A stretch of 64,000 nt of DNA. Origin: Pseudoips prasinana (lineage: Eukaryota > Arthropoda > Insecta > Lepidoptera > Nolidae). The DNA lies in NCBI GenBank assembly GCA_951640165.1, contig OX621251.1:31644893-31708892 (forward strand), in the 5' to 3' direction. A program made the position numbers and the translations under genes. Of this stretch, positions 29,653-40,715 are shown piece after piece. Each line of letters starts with the position of its first letter. The stretch's first letter is position 1. The notes under the pieces are model-generated. The model was not told the origin of the DNA. It saw only the letters and a list, made by a program, of their open reading frames with translations, and made no database searches.

Positions 29653-31044
29653 ATGCTTGTAAAGTTACCGGTATTCTTTTTACTTTTCTCTGGACAAATG
29701 GCTTCCTATTTGCTCCCAAGCTCGATTACACATACAACTGGAGAAATAGCCGCCGAAATCGCAAGGAACGCCGAAGTACAAGTAACATCATTTGCACTCA
29801 GCAATGACCTAGCTACCCTTGTTGAAACTTTGACTAAATCGTTGTATACAGTCGCACGCTCCTTGGAATACACAGAATTACCAACCATGATCAGAACCAC
29901 TAACATTATGGAAGAAATCGACCAATATATCGCTGAATTTAATACAGGCAAACAAAATGATGATGCATCATTGCCTATCCAAGATCTCATTCACAAATAC
30001 GGGTATCCAATAGAAAAACATGAAGTTACTACTGAAGACGGCTACGAATTGAATATGTTTAGGATTCCAAGCAATGGAACAACAGTCTTCCTCATGCATG
30101 GTGTTCTTAGCAGTGCCGACGACTTCGTGGTAGCTGGTCCAGGAAATGGTCTTGCTTACATACTTGCAGATAACGGTTATGATGTCTGGATGGGGAACGC
30201 TCGAGGGACCAAACACTCACGACGGCATATTACCTTAAAACCATCGGAAGCTAGTTTTTCTTGGCATGAAATTGGCGTTCATGATGTGCCAGCAATGATC
30301 GACTACATACTCCTAAAAAGAAACATACAATCTTTGAAATATATTGGTCATTCTCAAGGCAATACGGTATTCTATGTTATGGCGACTGAAAAACCAGAAT
30401 ATAATGAGAGAGTTGCTCTGATGGTGGCATTATCTCCGATCGCCTATATGTCGCATGTAAGATCACCCGTGATCAGGCTATTATCTCCAGGAACACCTTT
30501 ATTAAATACGCTGTCAAAGGCTCTAGGATTATATGAGTTTTTGCCGGATAATAAACTAGTTCGAGCACTGAAAACCTTAATATGTGGCATTGGACCTTTG
30601 ACCATGACTCTGTGCACGAATGTGTTGTTCTTAGTAGCAGGTTTTGATTATAACCAGCTGAATATAACTAACTTACCTGTCATATATGGACATGTGCCAT
30701 CTGGAGCCTCAATTAAGCAGCTACTTCATTATGCTCAAGAGATCGTGTCTAAAGAGTTCAGACAATACGACTATGGGAAGTTGGAGAACTTGAAAAGATA
30801 TGGTCAAGTTTCGCCCCCTAGTTACGCTTTAGAAAAAGTGGTTACTCCAATATGTTTAGTGCATAGTGACGCGGATTGGTTGGCACATCCCAAGGATGTC
30901 CAGCATCTCCAGAATAGGTTGAGAACTGTAATGGAAGTGTATAAAGTCCCTTACGAGCAGTTTAACCATATCGACTTTGTGTATGCTAAAGATGTAAAGA
31001 AATTGGTTTACGATAAGGTGTTATCCATGTTATCGTCATTTTGA
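29653..31044 (+). CDS. Secreted acid-lipase-family lipase, triad intact
   Basis: A single-exon ORF of 463 residues from the ATG at 29653. The open frame extends to 29644, but that codon is TTG. A hydrophobic N-terminus (MLVKLPVFFLLFSGQMA) predicts secretion. Residues 108-140 form the lipase-associated region (LIHKYGYPIEKHEV ... EDGYELNMFRIP). The hydrolase domain has oxyanion HG (149-150), nucleophile elbow GHSQG with Ser234, acid Asp408 (SDADWLAHP) and His439 (FNHIDF), so hydrolysis of acyl glycerols or sterol esters is plausible. It shares long motifs with the 8460-10217 protein (SADD, AYIL, GYDVWMGNARG, DWLAHP), marking the two as paralogs. Residues 25-100 replace that protein's Gln/His-rich region with a helical stretch. 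The best polyadenylation candidate is a weak AATAAT about 40 bases after the stop. Confidence 0.88.
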   Translation: MLVKLPVFFLLFSGQMASYLLPSSITHTTGEIAAEIARNAEVQVTSFALSNDLATLVETLTKSLYTVARSLEYTELPTMIRTTNIMEEIDQYIAEFNTGKQNDDASLPIQDLIHKYGYPIEKHEVTTEDGYELNMFRIPSNGTTVFLMHGVLSSADDFVVAGPGNGLAYILADNGYDVWMGNARGTKHSRRHITLKPSEASFSWHEIGVHDVPAMIDYILLKRNIQSLKYIGHSQGNTVFYVMATEKPEYNERVALMVALSPIAYMSHVRSPVIRLLSPGTPLLNTLSKALGLYEFLPDNKLVRALKTLICGIGPLTMTLCTNVLFLVAGFDYNQLNITNLPVIYGHVPSGASIKQLLHYAQEIVSKEFRQYDYGKLENLKRYGQVSPPSYALEKVVTPICLVHSDADWLAHPKDVQHLQNRLRTVMEVYKVPYEQFNHIDFVYAKDVKKLVYDKVLSMLSSF

Positions 31045-31184
31045 AGCAGCTGTTAAGTACCTTGTTATACAGTATGAATAGCATAATAATTTAAGAGTCT
31101 GATTAATGTATCAGTGTTTTTATGCCTCTGTAAAATGTATAGATTTAAGAGAGGTGTGAAATGTATGGATTTAATTTAAGAGAC

Positions 31185-31485
31185 GTAGGGCATAGCGTTC
31201 ATTCGCCCAAAGAGCAGCCCGACTGGGGAAGTATGTACCTCCACCTTACAGAAGACATTCCTTAATAATAACATTAATAATTTTAATGTTGTGTTTCCGA
31301 GTGTGAGCAAGGTTACCAGAGCTCGTTGGGGAAGGGGGGTGGGGAGGGTCAGCAACACTTGTTTGCTGACTTTTAAATGCAAACAACGCACCCGTGACAC
31401 CTCTGGTGATGCAAGTGTCCATGGGTGGTGGTGATCACTCACCATCAGGTGACCCACTTGCTCGTTTGTCGCCCTTTGATTTAAA
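31185..31485 (+). repeat. LINE 3' UTR fragment
   Basis: It shares 'cagcccgactggggaagtat', an AT-rich hairpin (taataacattaataatttta) and 'tcaccatcaggtgacccact' with the inverted copy at 42775-43070, and the final part with 13680-13720. Confidence 0.65.
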
Positions 31486-31734
31486 AAATAATATATAGTA
31501 TTAAAAATGTTTTATAGTTTCTGTTAGGTCTTACTGTAACTTAGAAAATGTTAGTCCTACGAGTGATAGATAGTAGGTGCGTGTTTATAAATGTTAAATA
31601 GAGTTCGGACCAATGTATAACGTCATACTTGAATTTACGTGTCCAAGTCTTCTCACTAGGAGGCAAGAGAAGGCATAAGCCGTCTGTCTAGAGTAATTAT
31701 CTATATAAGGACGTATTTACAAAAGAAAAGTAGA

Positions 31735-32000
31735 TGGTATATGCCTGTTGGCGTGGTTGGCAAATGCTTGCTTTTCACGCCGGAGTTCGTGGGTTCGATT
31801 CCCATCCAGGACGGATATTTGTGTTCATGAACATGTATGTTTTCCTGACCCTGAGTGTAATTATCTATATAAGTATGTATTTACAAAATAAAAGTAATAT
31901 ATGTAGTATATCAGTTCTCTGGTTTCCACAGTACAAGCTCTGCTTAGTTTGGGATCTGATGGTTGTGTGTAAATAATGTCCCAGGATATTATTATTAATA
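31735..32000 (+). repeat. tRNA-derived SINE, full length
   Basis: A-box-like 'tggcgtggttggcaaatg', B box GGGTTCGATTCCC at about 31790, body 'gcttagtttgggatctgatg', tail 'ttattattaata'. A tail-only copy follows at 32005-32085. Confidence 0.85.
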
Positions 32001-32084
32001 TATCACTTATCCGGTTTCAATAGTGCAAAATCTGCTTAATTTGGGATCAGATGGCCGTGTGTGAATAAAGTCTCAGGATATTAT

Positions 32085-32905
32085 AAAAAATAAACTCATG
32101 ACTAAGATCCCGCGCCTGGGATAACTACCCTTTATGATGTTGATGCATGAGGGCTCGATGTGTTTTACACGGGCCTATGAAATACCTACTACGGGGCATT
32201 ATCAAAAGAATATAGGAACTAGAATATAAAACTCTAACTATTAAGATTTTAATTAAATTTTTGTTGTTGTTTTGGAAGTGCGAAGTGCCCTAACACAGGC
32301 AATTTTTGCCTAAAAGGTCACATCAAACACTAGATGTAGGTAAGTAGTACTAATTTTGTGAATGGAAAATAAATTATTTGAATGATAAAAAATACACCTA
32401 CTCACTAGCCTTATACTTACTACGTAACACGTTTTATTATAGTCATATTTTCAAAAAATCTAAATAATAGTTTTGAGTTTCAAGGTCTAAAAATGACGAT
32501 ACTTCCATACAACTTTTCATCCCCCCTTTCAACCTTTTTTCGCATTAATAAGTAGCTTACGTCCTTTGTCAGGCTCTAGTCTACCTGTGTACCAAATTTA
32601 ATTTAAATCGGTTTAGTAGTTTTGGCGTGGAAGCAATACAGACAAACGGACAGAAAGAGTTACTTTCGCATTTATAATACTAAATATTAGTAAGGATTGA
32701 GTATAATAATATGTATCTTTAGCTTAGTATAATCTATATAATTTGGCTGTGTTACCTTACTACTAGATATGAGACCATAGACGTAATGATCTACTTTTAA
32801 AGCATTGTTCGCAACTTTAGTGTTTTATTTATAGTTTTGTATAAATAAGCATGAATTCTTAAAAATGCACCGTTATAGTTGTTAGCTACAAAATTCTATG
32901 TATAA
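32085..32905. other. Intergenic with repeat ends
   Basis: A LINE-like 3' stem (aggcaatttttgcct near 32297-32311) and an abundant repeat end at 32570-32700 ('atcggtttagtagttttggc'). No gene. Confidence 0.4.
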
Positions 32906-32909
32906 CGTT

Positions 32910-33495
32910 TTTTATTAGGGTTCCGTAGCCAAATGGCAAAAAACGGAACCCTTATAGATTCGTCATGTCTGTCTGTCTGTCCGTCCGTAGGTCACAGCCT
33001 TTTTTTTCCGAAACTATAAGAGCTGTACTGTTGAAACTTGGTAAGTAGATGTATTCTGTAAACCGCATCAAGATTTTTACACAAAAATAGAAAAATAACA
33101 ATAATTTAGGGGGGTTGCCATACATAGAGCTGACGCTCAAAATTTGTTTTTTCGTCGTACCCATACATGTGGAGTGTCTATGGATAGGTCTTCAAAAATG
33201 ATATTGAGGTTTCTAATATCTTTTTTTTTTAACTGAATAGTTTGCGCGAGAGACGCTTCCAAAGTGGTAAAATGGGTGTCCCCTGTAACTTCTAAAATAA
33301 GAGAATAATAAAACTAAAAAAAAAATATGATGTACATCACCATGGAAACTAACAACGAAAATTGGTTTGAACGAGATCTAGCAAGTAGTTTTTTTTAATA
33401 CGTCATAGACCGCAATTTGCTTTCATTTAATCAACTGAAAGACTTGCTGCTACGGAACCCTTCATGTGCGAGTCCGACACGCATTTGGCCTCTTT
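32910..33495 (+). repeat. Dispersed repeat ('ttagggttccgtagccaaat' family), second full copy
   Basis: It aligns along its whole length with 17205-17785, including the opening hairpin, TCTG run and the 'gcgagtccgacacgcatttg' end. Confidence 0.75.
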
Positions 33496-33589
33496 TTGAT
33501 TGTGTTGCTGTAACTAGACCGATTATCAAATAGTTACATAAATAAAGTGAAACCGTTAAACAGCTATGAAATAAAAATTCTGACGTCTT

Positions 33590-33715
33590 TTAAAATGAAT
33601 TGTATAAATTTAAGTACAGGTGGGAAACGATCCCCGAACCTCGGGTATCCGGCCCATGCGCGTTAACCGCTCCGCCACCGCACCGTGGTTCACAGTCTCG
33701 AATTTATACAATCCA
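33590..33715 (-). repeat. tRNA-derived SINE
   Basis: The reverse head 'ccatgcgcgttaaccgctcc' with a B-box position changed to 'gggaaacgatccccgaacct'; body 'aatgaattgtataaatttaa' matches 23185-23220. Confidence 0.55.
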
Positions 33716-33719
33716 TTCA

Positions 33720-34620
33720 ATATTTTCTTAACGCATTTTGATCGTGACCATTATGGTAACTTTTTATCAACTTAACCAATAAGTCTTAATTATATTTTAT
33801 ACTAAAGTATTGATGTTTATGTCAATAAACCAATAAAATAGAACAATTTTTCCCCCACAGTTATACTCGTATTTACTGACGAACCAATTACCGCACACCT
33901 CGCATTACCTATGCCAAAAAGAGGTATCAAGTTTATGCTCACGAAACGTTTCCTAAACTTTTTTCATTATATACCCTCTATCAAAATAAAACTATGAAAC
34001 TTAGCTAACCTATAAATACCAGCTTTATGTCGTTAATGAAGAACTAGCTGTGCCCCGAGGTTCTACCCGCGTTAAACTTTATAACTTATAGCCTAGGTAT
34101 GTGTTAATCAAGGGTGTGAGCTAACTCCATACCAAATTTTATTATTATCGCTCCAGCCGTTTTGACGTGAAGAAATAACAAACATAGGTACACACTCACA
34201 AACTTTAGCCTTTAGATTATTTATTAGTGTGATTAAATAAGTTTAATTAAGAAAATGCACGCACAGTACATGGTTAATTTCCATTGAGACTAGTTGCAAT
34301 AGCCGAAACTCAAATGACAAAAAATAAAAATACAACGATATGTTTTGCGTAAGTCATACAAAATATAGCATGGCTATGACTAATGGACGATTTGTGTCAC
34401 AAGTTGTACAAACAAACGCTGAGGAAATTACTATGATTTGCACTTTTTTTTATAAAATCACTCCAAGCGCAGTCACTCCGTTTTGCTTGTCATTACAATT
34501 TAATTTAACTAGGCATGACCCTGTGTGGCACTGTTTACCTAGTAAGCACAATTAAAACTCGTGAAACTTTGAGTAGGCATAGACACGTATTGGCCTTGTA
34601 CTCTATCAGCCTTATTTAAA
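33720..34620. other. Intergenic
   Basis: It includes a short head of the 'agctgtgccccg' repeat at 34046-34215. A 71-codon plus frame at 34340-34555 has no recognisable content. Confidence 0.4.
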
Positions 34621-34629
34621 AACGCTACT

Positions 34630-35660
34630 TAAATTTAACGCGGCCGCTTCATCATGTCGGCCAAAGTAGTGGGATATGCCATAAGCCTCCGGGATGACAA
34701 CGACATAGAGCGTGAGCGCAGGGCGTTGGCGGTGAGGAGCAATATGACTTTTCCCCAACCTAATATTTTTCTAATAAGTACGTAGGTAAAATACGAAAAT
34801 ATTTATATAAAGTTGATTATTTTTCTTTATTTTGCAACTAAAGAATTAAGTTTAAAACCAGTAGAAACTGTTTTATCTCTTTAAAATGAATTCAACCTTT
34901 TCTGCAATAGTGTCATTATTTGTTTAACTAAAGAATTTTGTTGAACTTTAGCATATGTTTGTGGTGTAAGAATGACCTATTTTGGGAAAATACTTTTAAG
35001 ATTTATTTATTTTCTGCAACTAAGACACAAGTTTTACCTACTTCTCGTTTTTTGTTTATTAGGTACTAGACAAAGACAATATTTATATATATTTTTAGTA
35101 CATGCCTATACAAGTACATTAATGCACAAATATATCACATACGGCTTGCCAGTACTTTATTTGTAATTTAGATGTGTAACTCACATTAGATCTTTAAAAT
35201 CGCTCTCCTGTAAAATTAGGTTTTTTTAGTTATGACAGTCTTGCAACAAACAAGCGATATGCTCGCTCGTAGGTGCGCACGTTAATACGGCAGACGTCAA
35301 AGTGAGTTTAGCGTTCTGTCAGTCCTTCTACTCGAGTGGTCTATGGGTGTCATATACAAGTCGAACCTACAACGTCCTGCGTGTACAATACAACAACGCC
35401 TTCAGGATGCTGTTGCGACTGCCATGGCGTTGTAGTGCATCGGGCATGTTTGCTGATGCTCGCACGGATGGCTTTCACGCTATCATGCGTAAGAAAGCAG
35501 CTTCTCTACTGCAGAGTCTACATGGCACTCAGAACATCCTGAAAATGATTGCTGGTAGACCCGACTGTCCCATCCAGAGACACTGGGTGCAGACGGTTAT
35601 AGGTGCTAATTAGTTTAATAAATTAGTAAATTTAATACTAACAATACTAATATATGCCTG
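34630..35660 (+). pseudogene. LINE ORF2 C-terminal fragment split by a 506-bp insertion
   Basis: The left part (34630-34746) encodes ISLRDDNDIERERRALAVRS; the right part (35253-35613) encodes LARR-type text and then VQYNNAFRMLLRLPWRCSAS and ASGMFADARTDGFHAIM. These adjoin in intact LINEs. AGCAATATG (34738-34746) and AGCGATATG (35253-35261) look like a 9-bp target duplication around the insert. The element closes with 'cctgaaataaagatttatta'. Confidence 0.7.
34747..35252. mobile_element. 506-bp insertion of unknown class
   Basis: AT-rich, with no convincing terminal inverted repeats and no ORF with motifs. Its limits are inferred from the interrupted LINE reading frame and the near-perfect 9-bp flanking repeat. 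Confidence 0.5.
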
Positions 35661-35857
35661 AAATAAAGATTTATTATTATAATCGCCACGCTTGGCAGAC
35701 GGGTTGGCGATCGCAGTTTGATGGTACCCCCAGGCCCCTCACGGGCCTCGGGATGAGTTTAGGTGATGATATTCTAGGTCGTCACCACACAGCAGCCGCT
35801 TAGCCATGAGTTAACAAAATTCTCATTTAAAAACATTAACCTATATGTATTCTACTA

Positions 35858-35965
35858 GACGCGCGATCCCATATTGAGAATATGGCCGCCGCGCCCGCGC
35901 CCGTCACCTCGCGCACAGCCGGACTGGGACAGAGTTTTTATTCGAAACAGCGTGTCTAGTTATAC
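35858..35965. repeat. Short GC-rich block with 11-bp inverted ends
   Basis: ACTAGACGCGC at the left and GCGTGTCTAGT at the right (10 of 11 pairs) enclose a CpG-rich core ('gccgccgcgcccgcgcccgt') that stands out from AT-rich surroundings. It may be a MITE or a relic of one. Confidence 0.4.
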
Positions 35966-36189
35966 ATTTATTTATTTTTTATTTATTTATTATTTCCTCT
36001 TACATCTATCTTTACAGGTATAAGTCCAATGCGATAGAGTGCTTATCTAAGTATATAACAATTTTATACCACTACACAAATTTACTTATAACAAATTATA
36101 CATAATGCACTTCTCGTGAACTCACTCAGAGAACACACAAATAGGTCAGTCTCAGCTGCAATAAGGTTAAGAGTAGGTACGGAGAGCAC

Positions 36190-36660
36190 GCGTCAGGGGC
36201 GCCTCATGTACAAGATTAGTCCGACCACGCGGTTCAGGGCTATCTGTTCTAAAACGTCAGCATTATGAATTTTACCCCTAAATATTTTAAAAAGATATGA
36301 TGTTAGTGCCTGTTCCCTTCGAACTCTTAGTTCATTGTATCCCACCATGCCTAAAATAAACAGAGTGGGATACATCAAAGGGTAAAATGGATATACTCCA
36401 TAATGTCGCATATACAAATATCGAATAAATTTATTTTGTACACGCTCCAGCATGAGGCTATACTTAGCTTCATGCGGTGCCCAGATGACTGCATTACATT
36501 CAAGTTGACTCCTAACCAATGCATTATATAAGGAAATTATAGCTCGAATGTTTGCGAACCCTTTCACTGTTCGAAGTATAAAACCTAAATTTCTAAAAGC
36601 TTTCTTACATAGCCTAATGATATGATCACGAAAAGTCAGTACATATAAGTCAGTGCATTG
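36190..36660 (-). pseudogene. Jockey-type LINE reverse transcriptase C-terminal fragment
   Basis: A 124-codon minus frame contains LYNALVRSQLECNAVIWAPH, then YSLMLERVQNKFIRYLYMRH, the thumb and post-RT region of Jockey-type ORF2. The catalytic domain is missing; upstream frames are broken. Confidence 0.7.
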
Positions 36661-36794
36661 TCCCTATAAAAAAAAATTTAAAAAAAAAAGTTTAAAAACA
36701 CGATTTAAATTTGAGACGCGACCGCGTCTCAAAGTTGAATCATATTAAAGTAAGCCATGTCAAAAATTAAACCGCGTCGGACCCTGAGAGTCTA

Positions 36795-37215
36795 ATAATA
36801 ATAATTGACTGGCCTCGGAACCCTAATGTATTCGTCATATCTGTCCGTCCTTCCGTATGTTACTTTTTTCCGAAACTATAAGAACTAAGTATACCTACTG
36901 TTGAAACTTGGTAAGTAGATGTATTCTCTGAACCGCATAAAGATTTTCACACAAAAATAGAAAAATAAACAATAAATTTGGGGGTGGGGAACCCCCAAAC
37001 TTTATTGTTATACTTAGAACTGAAACTCAAACGTATCATATAAATACCCCCCCCCCCCCCCCCGGCCTGTAACTTCTAAAATAAGAGAATGATAAAACTA
37101 AAAAAATATATTACACAAAATACATTACCACGCAAACTTCCACCTTCAAATTGGTTTGAACGAGATCTAGTACCTAAGTATTTTTCTATACGTCATAAAT
37201 CATAAACCGCACGCA
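36795..37215 (+). repeat. Dispersed repeat ('gggttccgtagcc' family), worn, with C17 tract
   Basis: It aligns with the middle of 17205-17785 ('ttgaaacttggtaagtagat', 'ggtttgaacgagatctagta'). Seventeen consecutive C occupy 37047-37063. Confidence 0.65.
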
Positions 37216-37257
37216 ATTTACCTTTCATTCATACATCACAAATTCTTGCTAATTGGC

Positions 37258-37372
37258 TGCTTTTTTTATAAGGCATGGGGAATGCCTACGCATGCCACCC
37301 GCAAAGTGTCTGCGGGTGGGTATGTCGGACTCACACCAACTAACTCTTGGCGCCCGAAGGGGGGATGGTTAA
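37258..37372 (-). repeat. R1-type LINE 3' UTR fragment
   Basis: It matches 1485-1605 ('ggggaatgcctacgcatgcc', 'tgcgggtgggtatgtcggac') after a T7 tract. Its far end abuts LINE coding sequence of another family, so the open frame spanning both is chimeric. Confidence 0.75.
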
Positions 37373-38405
37373 ACCTTGTATTAAACGCTAATAAAACGAA
37401 ATGCATTCAGTTCATCATGCCTAATGTTAACTGTGTAGTACCAAAAGTGAGTATTAATGGTGATTTCTTAGATATGGTTAAATCGACAATTTTTCTGGGT
37501 TTTACGATTGATAACAAGTTGCAATGGGGTGATCATATTTCCTGTCTTGCGAACAAACTCAGCTCGGCCGCTTACGTAATCAGAAAAGTAAGACAATTTA
37601 CTGATGTCGATACTGCTAGACTTATTTATTATAGTTATTTTCACAGCCTCATGTCCTACGGAATTTTATTATGGGGCAGGGCTGCAGACATTGAAACCAT
37701 TTTTATCTTACAGAAGAGAGCCATTCGTGCCATATATCAACTTAGTGCTAGGGTTTCACTTAAAGAGTTCTTCAAGGACATAGATATACTGACTGTGGCA
37801 TCACAGTATATTTACGCAAATCTAATATATGTACGTCAGAACTTACATCTATTTGAAAAAAGAAGTGACGTTCATAATCTAAACACTAGAAACAAACATA
37901 AGTTGTGTTCTCAATACCATCGTCTTCATAAAGTACATCGATCTTTTGTTGGGCTAGGCCCTCAATTTTATAATAAAATACCAACGCATGTAATTCAAAT
38001 GCCTCTAGACAAATTTAAGTTGGAGATAAAAAAATGTTTATTGAAAAAAGCATATTATACAATCAAAGAATGTATTGACGACAAAACCCCTTGGTAGCTT
38101 AATTGGAGCTTGCAATGGACAGATAAATTACATTTACAAATATTTTTAATTTATAAAATTACTTTTATAGTTATTATATTTTTGTATTTATATAACCCAT
38201 TTCTATTTTTTTCTATTGTTATCTTGACATGTTTGTAATTAAATTTGACGTGTAATTTCATTTTTAATTTCATTTGACATGTTTGTAATTTAATTTGGTA
38301 TGTAGTTTAATTATATTGTATTTTTTTTCTATTGACGTGCATAAGTGTATGTAATGTACCTAAGTGCAATAAATATTTTTGACTTTGACTTTGACTTGAC
38401 TTTGA
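37373..38405 (+). pseudogene. CR1-like LINE 3' end with long open C-terminal frame
   Basis: About 240 open codons to the TAG at 38095 encode the end of reverse transcriptase and the C-terminal region (NANKTKCIQF, FLGFTIDNKLQWGDHIS, YYSYFHSLMSYGILLWG, LQKRAIRAIYQLS). About 300 bases of 3' UTR and a (GACTTT)n tail at 38378-38406 follow. The catalytic YADD region is absent (5' truncation). The same family is present inverted at 52163-52776 and decayed at 3.9 kb. Confidence 0.85.
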
Positions 38406-38965
38406 CCTGATGATGTCAACGTTATTATTGGGTTCGCTACGCATTCTTCATTTCCTTTCTTTCTGTCATTACAATATGTACCTAACCTCGACAAACATGT
38501 ATTGTTATTTCTTCCCCGATGCGAATTTCGTTTGTTTGCTGAACTAAACGCGCTTATTTATTTATTTACTTTAATTAAAACGGTAGAACACCAATAACAG
38601 TAATTAAAGATAATTATTACAATAATCAATTAAAATATTAATAAGCAAACATAAACATTGATTTAGTTGGTCTCTTCTTTTTGCGCGCTTACAACTCCAT
38701 GATTACGAAGTTGCGCCATCTATCGTATTTATTAGTAATTCAGATCCGATGATCCTATAATATTGGACCCAACGCATATTTAAACCTACAATTGCACCTA
38801 ATGAATATATTCTTGATAAGTCATAATCCCTCAGCCACATATATTTATAAAGTTCAACGCGGGTAAAACCGCAGGGCACAGTTAGTATTTACTAAACCAC
38901 AGAATTAAATTTAAGCCTCAACTAAACTAAATGAGTGTTTGTGTGTGACATTATAGCTTCCAACC
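38406..38965. other. AT-rich intergenic DNA
   Basis: It includes an inverted end of the 'gccccgcggttttacccgc' family at about 38846-38885. No gene. Confidence 0.4.
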
Positions 38966-38967
38966 AG

Positions 38968-39314
38968 AGGCTCTACCGGCTAAGTCGCCGATCATCGATT
39001 TCTTCTATGGCGTTCAAATAAATAAAGGTTAAATATGAATCGTTAAATCGGCTTCAATGTTGACAATCGATTCCGGACCATTTATGACATCACATGTGGT
39101 CATGGAAGCCGATTTCACGATGGTGATGAATGGTGTTCAATAAAGCTTAAAAATTACTTAATCAATCGTTAAATCGGCTTCCATGACCACATGTGACGTC
39201 ATAAATGGTCCGGAATAGATTGTCAAAGTTGAAGCAGATTTAACGATAGATTAAGTCATTTATTTAAACGCCATTCACGAAAACGATGTTCGGAGACTTA
39301 GCCGGTAGAGCCCT
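38968..39314. mobile_element. Foldback element, 347 bp
   Basis: Terminal arms 38968-39002 and 39281-39314 are imperfect inverses (ctctaccggctaagtc / gacttagccggtagag). Long inner parts are also inverted: 'aatcggcttccatgaccaca' at right mirrors 'tgtggtcatggaagccgatt' at left. Hence most of the unit can fold on itself. A shorter relative is at 13809-14020. Confidence 0.75.
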
Positions 39315-39403
39315 TGAACTGATTTTAATAAACAAGAAAATGGCGGTCAATTTCGTTTTTATCAAATTTTACCACCACAACGGTTAAATTTCGTTTGGAT
39401 ACT

Positions 39404-39466
39404 TAGAAATATAATTTAAGTCTGTTACTTAAATTATATTTCTAGACTAGATAATTATAGTCTAGA
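39404..39466. repeat. Two adjacent hairpins
   Basis: An 18-bp perfect stem (39404-39421 with 39427-39444, core AATATAATTTAAGT) is followed by TCTAGACTA/TAGTCTAGA (39441-39449, 39458-39466). Confidence 0.7.
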
Positions 39467-39494
39467 CACGTTTTTAGACAGAATACCATTATTA

Positions 39495-39630
39495 CTGACA
39501 GACCTGTTGGTCTAGTGGTTAGTAAGCCTGACTGCTAAGCCAGAGGTCGTGGGTTCGATTCCCACGCGGGACATATCTTTGGGTGATGAGCACGATTAAT
39601 TGTTCTGTTTCTGGGTGTATATTTTCTACT
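39495..39630 (+). repeat. tRNA-derived SINE
   Basis: It has well preserved A (TGGTCTAGTGGTTAGTA) and B (GGGTTCGATTCCC) boxes and 'gggtgatgagcacgattaat' downstream. It is related to 350-495. Confidence 0.75.
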
Positions 39631-39937
39631 AGCTGCACCCCGCGGTTTTATCCGCGTTAAACTTTATAAATGATCACAGCTCTTTCCCCGTATGTGATAG
39701 CGTCATAATATGTAGCCTATATGTTGATCGACCTCTTAGTAATATTCATGCAAAATTTGAAGTAAATCTATGCAGTACTTTTTGTGTTTAGCCCGGACAT
39801 ACATACAAACAAACATTCTAAAAACTATATTTTTGGCTTCGATGTCGATTGTAGATCACGCCCTAAGTATCCTTCTTTAAAAATATTCAATGTACAGTTT
39901 TGATTTCCCTACGATTTTATTATATGTATAGATACTT
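39630..39937 (+). repeat. Interspersed repeat ('agctgcaccccgcggtttta')
   Basis: Third long copy of the 14215 family, with the same 'cgattttattatatgtatag' end. Confidence 0.7.
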
Positions 39938-39953
39938 AGGTAATATGTAATAC

Positions 39954-40050
39954 AACCAGACAACTGATAAACATAGATATATAATTCTGAATACATACAT
40001 ATTATGTATGTATTTAGAATTATATATGTATGTTTATCAGTTGTCTGGTT
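39954..40050. repeat. Long palindrome of about 97 bp
   Basis: The left half from AACCAGACAACTGATAAACA is mirrored in the right half ending TGTTTATCAGTTGTCTGGTT, with a few mismatches and a TA-rich centre. The right arm continues into a SINE tail, so it is an inverted duplication of that tail. Confidence 0.75.
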
Positions 40051-40059
40051 GCCATAGCA

Positions 40060-40530
40060 TAGGCTCTGCCTAATTCGGGATCAGATGGCAGTGTGTTAGA
40101 TGTAAAAAAAACATTAGTAATGCCCCGATCAATTTAACGCATTATGATGGCGGCGACTATTCCGCTATTCAGTAGGTACCTACGTCATTTGGTTTAGTAC
40201 CCCTCTAAATCATCTCACGTTATCGAAATCATGTTCAGTTTCTCAATTAATCAATTTTGAATACTAATAGGTACGTCTTGAAGAGCAAAGTTCCCATCTG
40301 AAAAAAATTGCTATTAGAATTGGCGTTAGGCGTTTGGCTCATTAATATTAATACTTAATTTAAGTTTGTAATTATTTAGATATTTGATAGAAAAAAAATT
40401 ACTACCTATTTATTGCAATTACTTACAATTAATTTTAGAAGTTCTTATCAGTATTGACTACGATATAATATATCTACTTAAGTATAAAAATCAATATATA
40501 CAATAAATAGTATTTTTCTAAATTTAGACG
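40060..40530. other. AT-rich intergenic DNA
   Basis: No gene or repeat boundary recognised. Confidence 0.35.
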
Positions 40531-40534
40531 CACT

Positions 40535-40715
40535 AGGGAATCTAATCCCTGTGTCGCGGGGTACTTTACAAACATATAAAAGATGGACACAAATTACACA
40601 GGACAACTATTTATGTGTCACACAAATATTTTTCCGGCGCGGGACTCGATTACGCGACACGAAGCGGCGAGGCGAATGTCTTAGGTGCTGCGCCACACGC
40701 GCAGTCAGTTTCCGA
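40535..40715 (-). repeat. tRNA-derived SINE
   Basis: Related to 15155-15352: 'ctgtgtcgcggggtacttta', 'ccggcgcgggactcgattac', 'gctgcgccacacgcgcagtc'. Confidence 0.7.

Noticed and set aside
37246..37372. N-terminal 40 codons of the 37246-38097 ORF
   Set aside because: They come from the antisense of an R1-type LINE 3' UTR, so the fusion to CR1-like coding sequence is accidental.
39504..39575. tRNA-like sequence with good A and B boxes (also at 21455, 21570, 31735, 62998)
   Set aside because: No complete cloverleaf, SINE bodies follow, and there are many copies. These are SINE heads and not tRNA genes.
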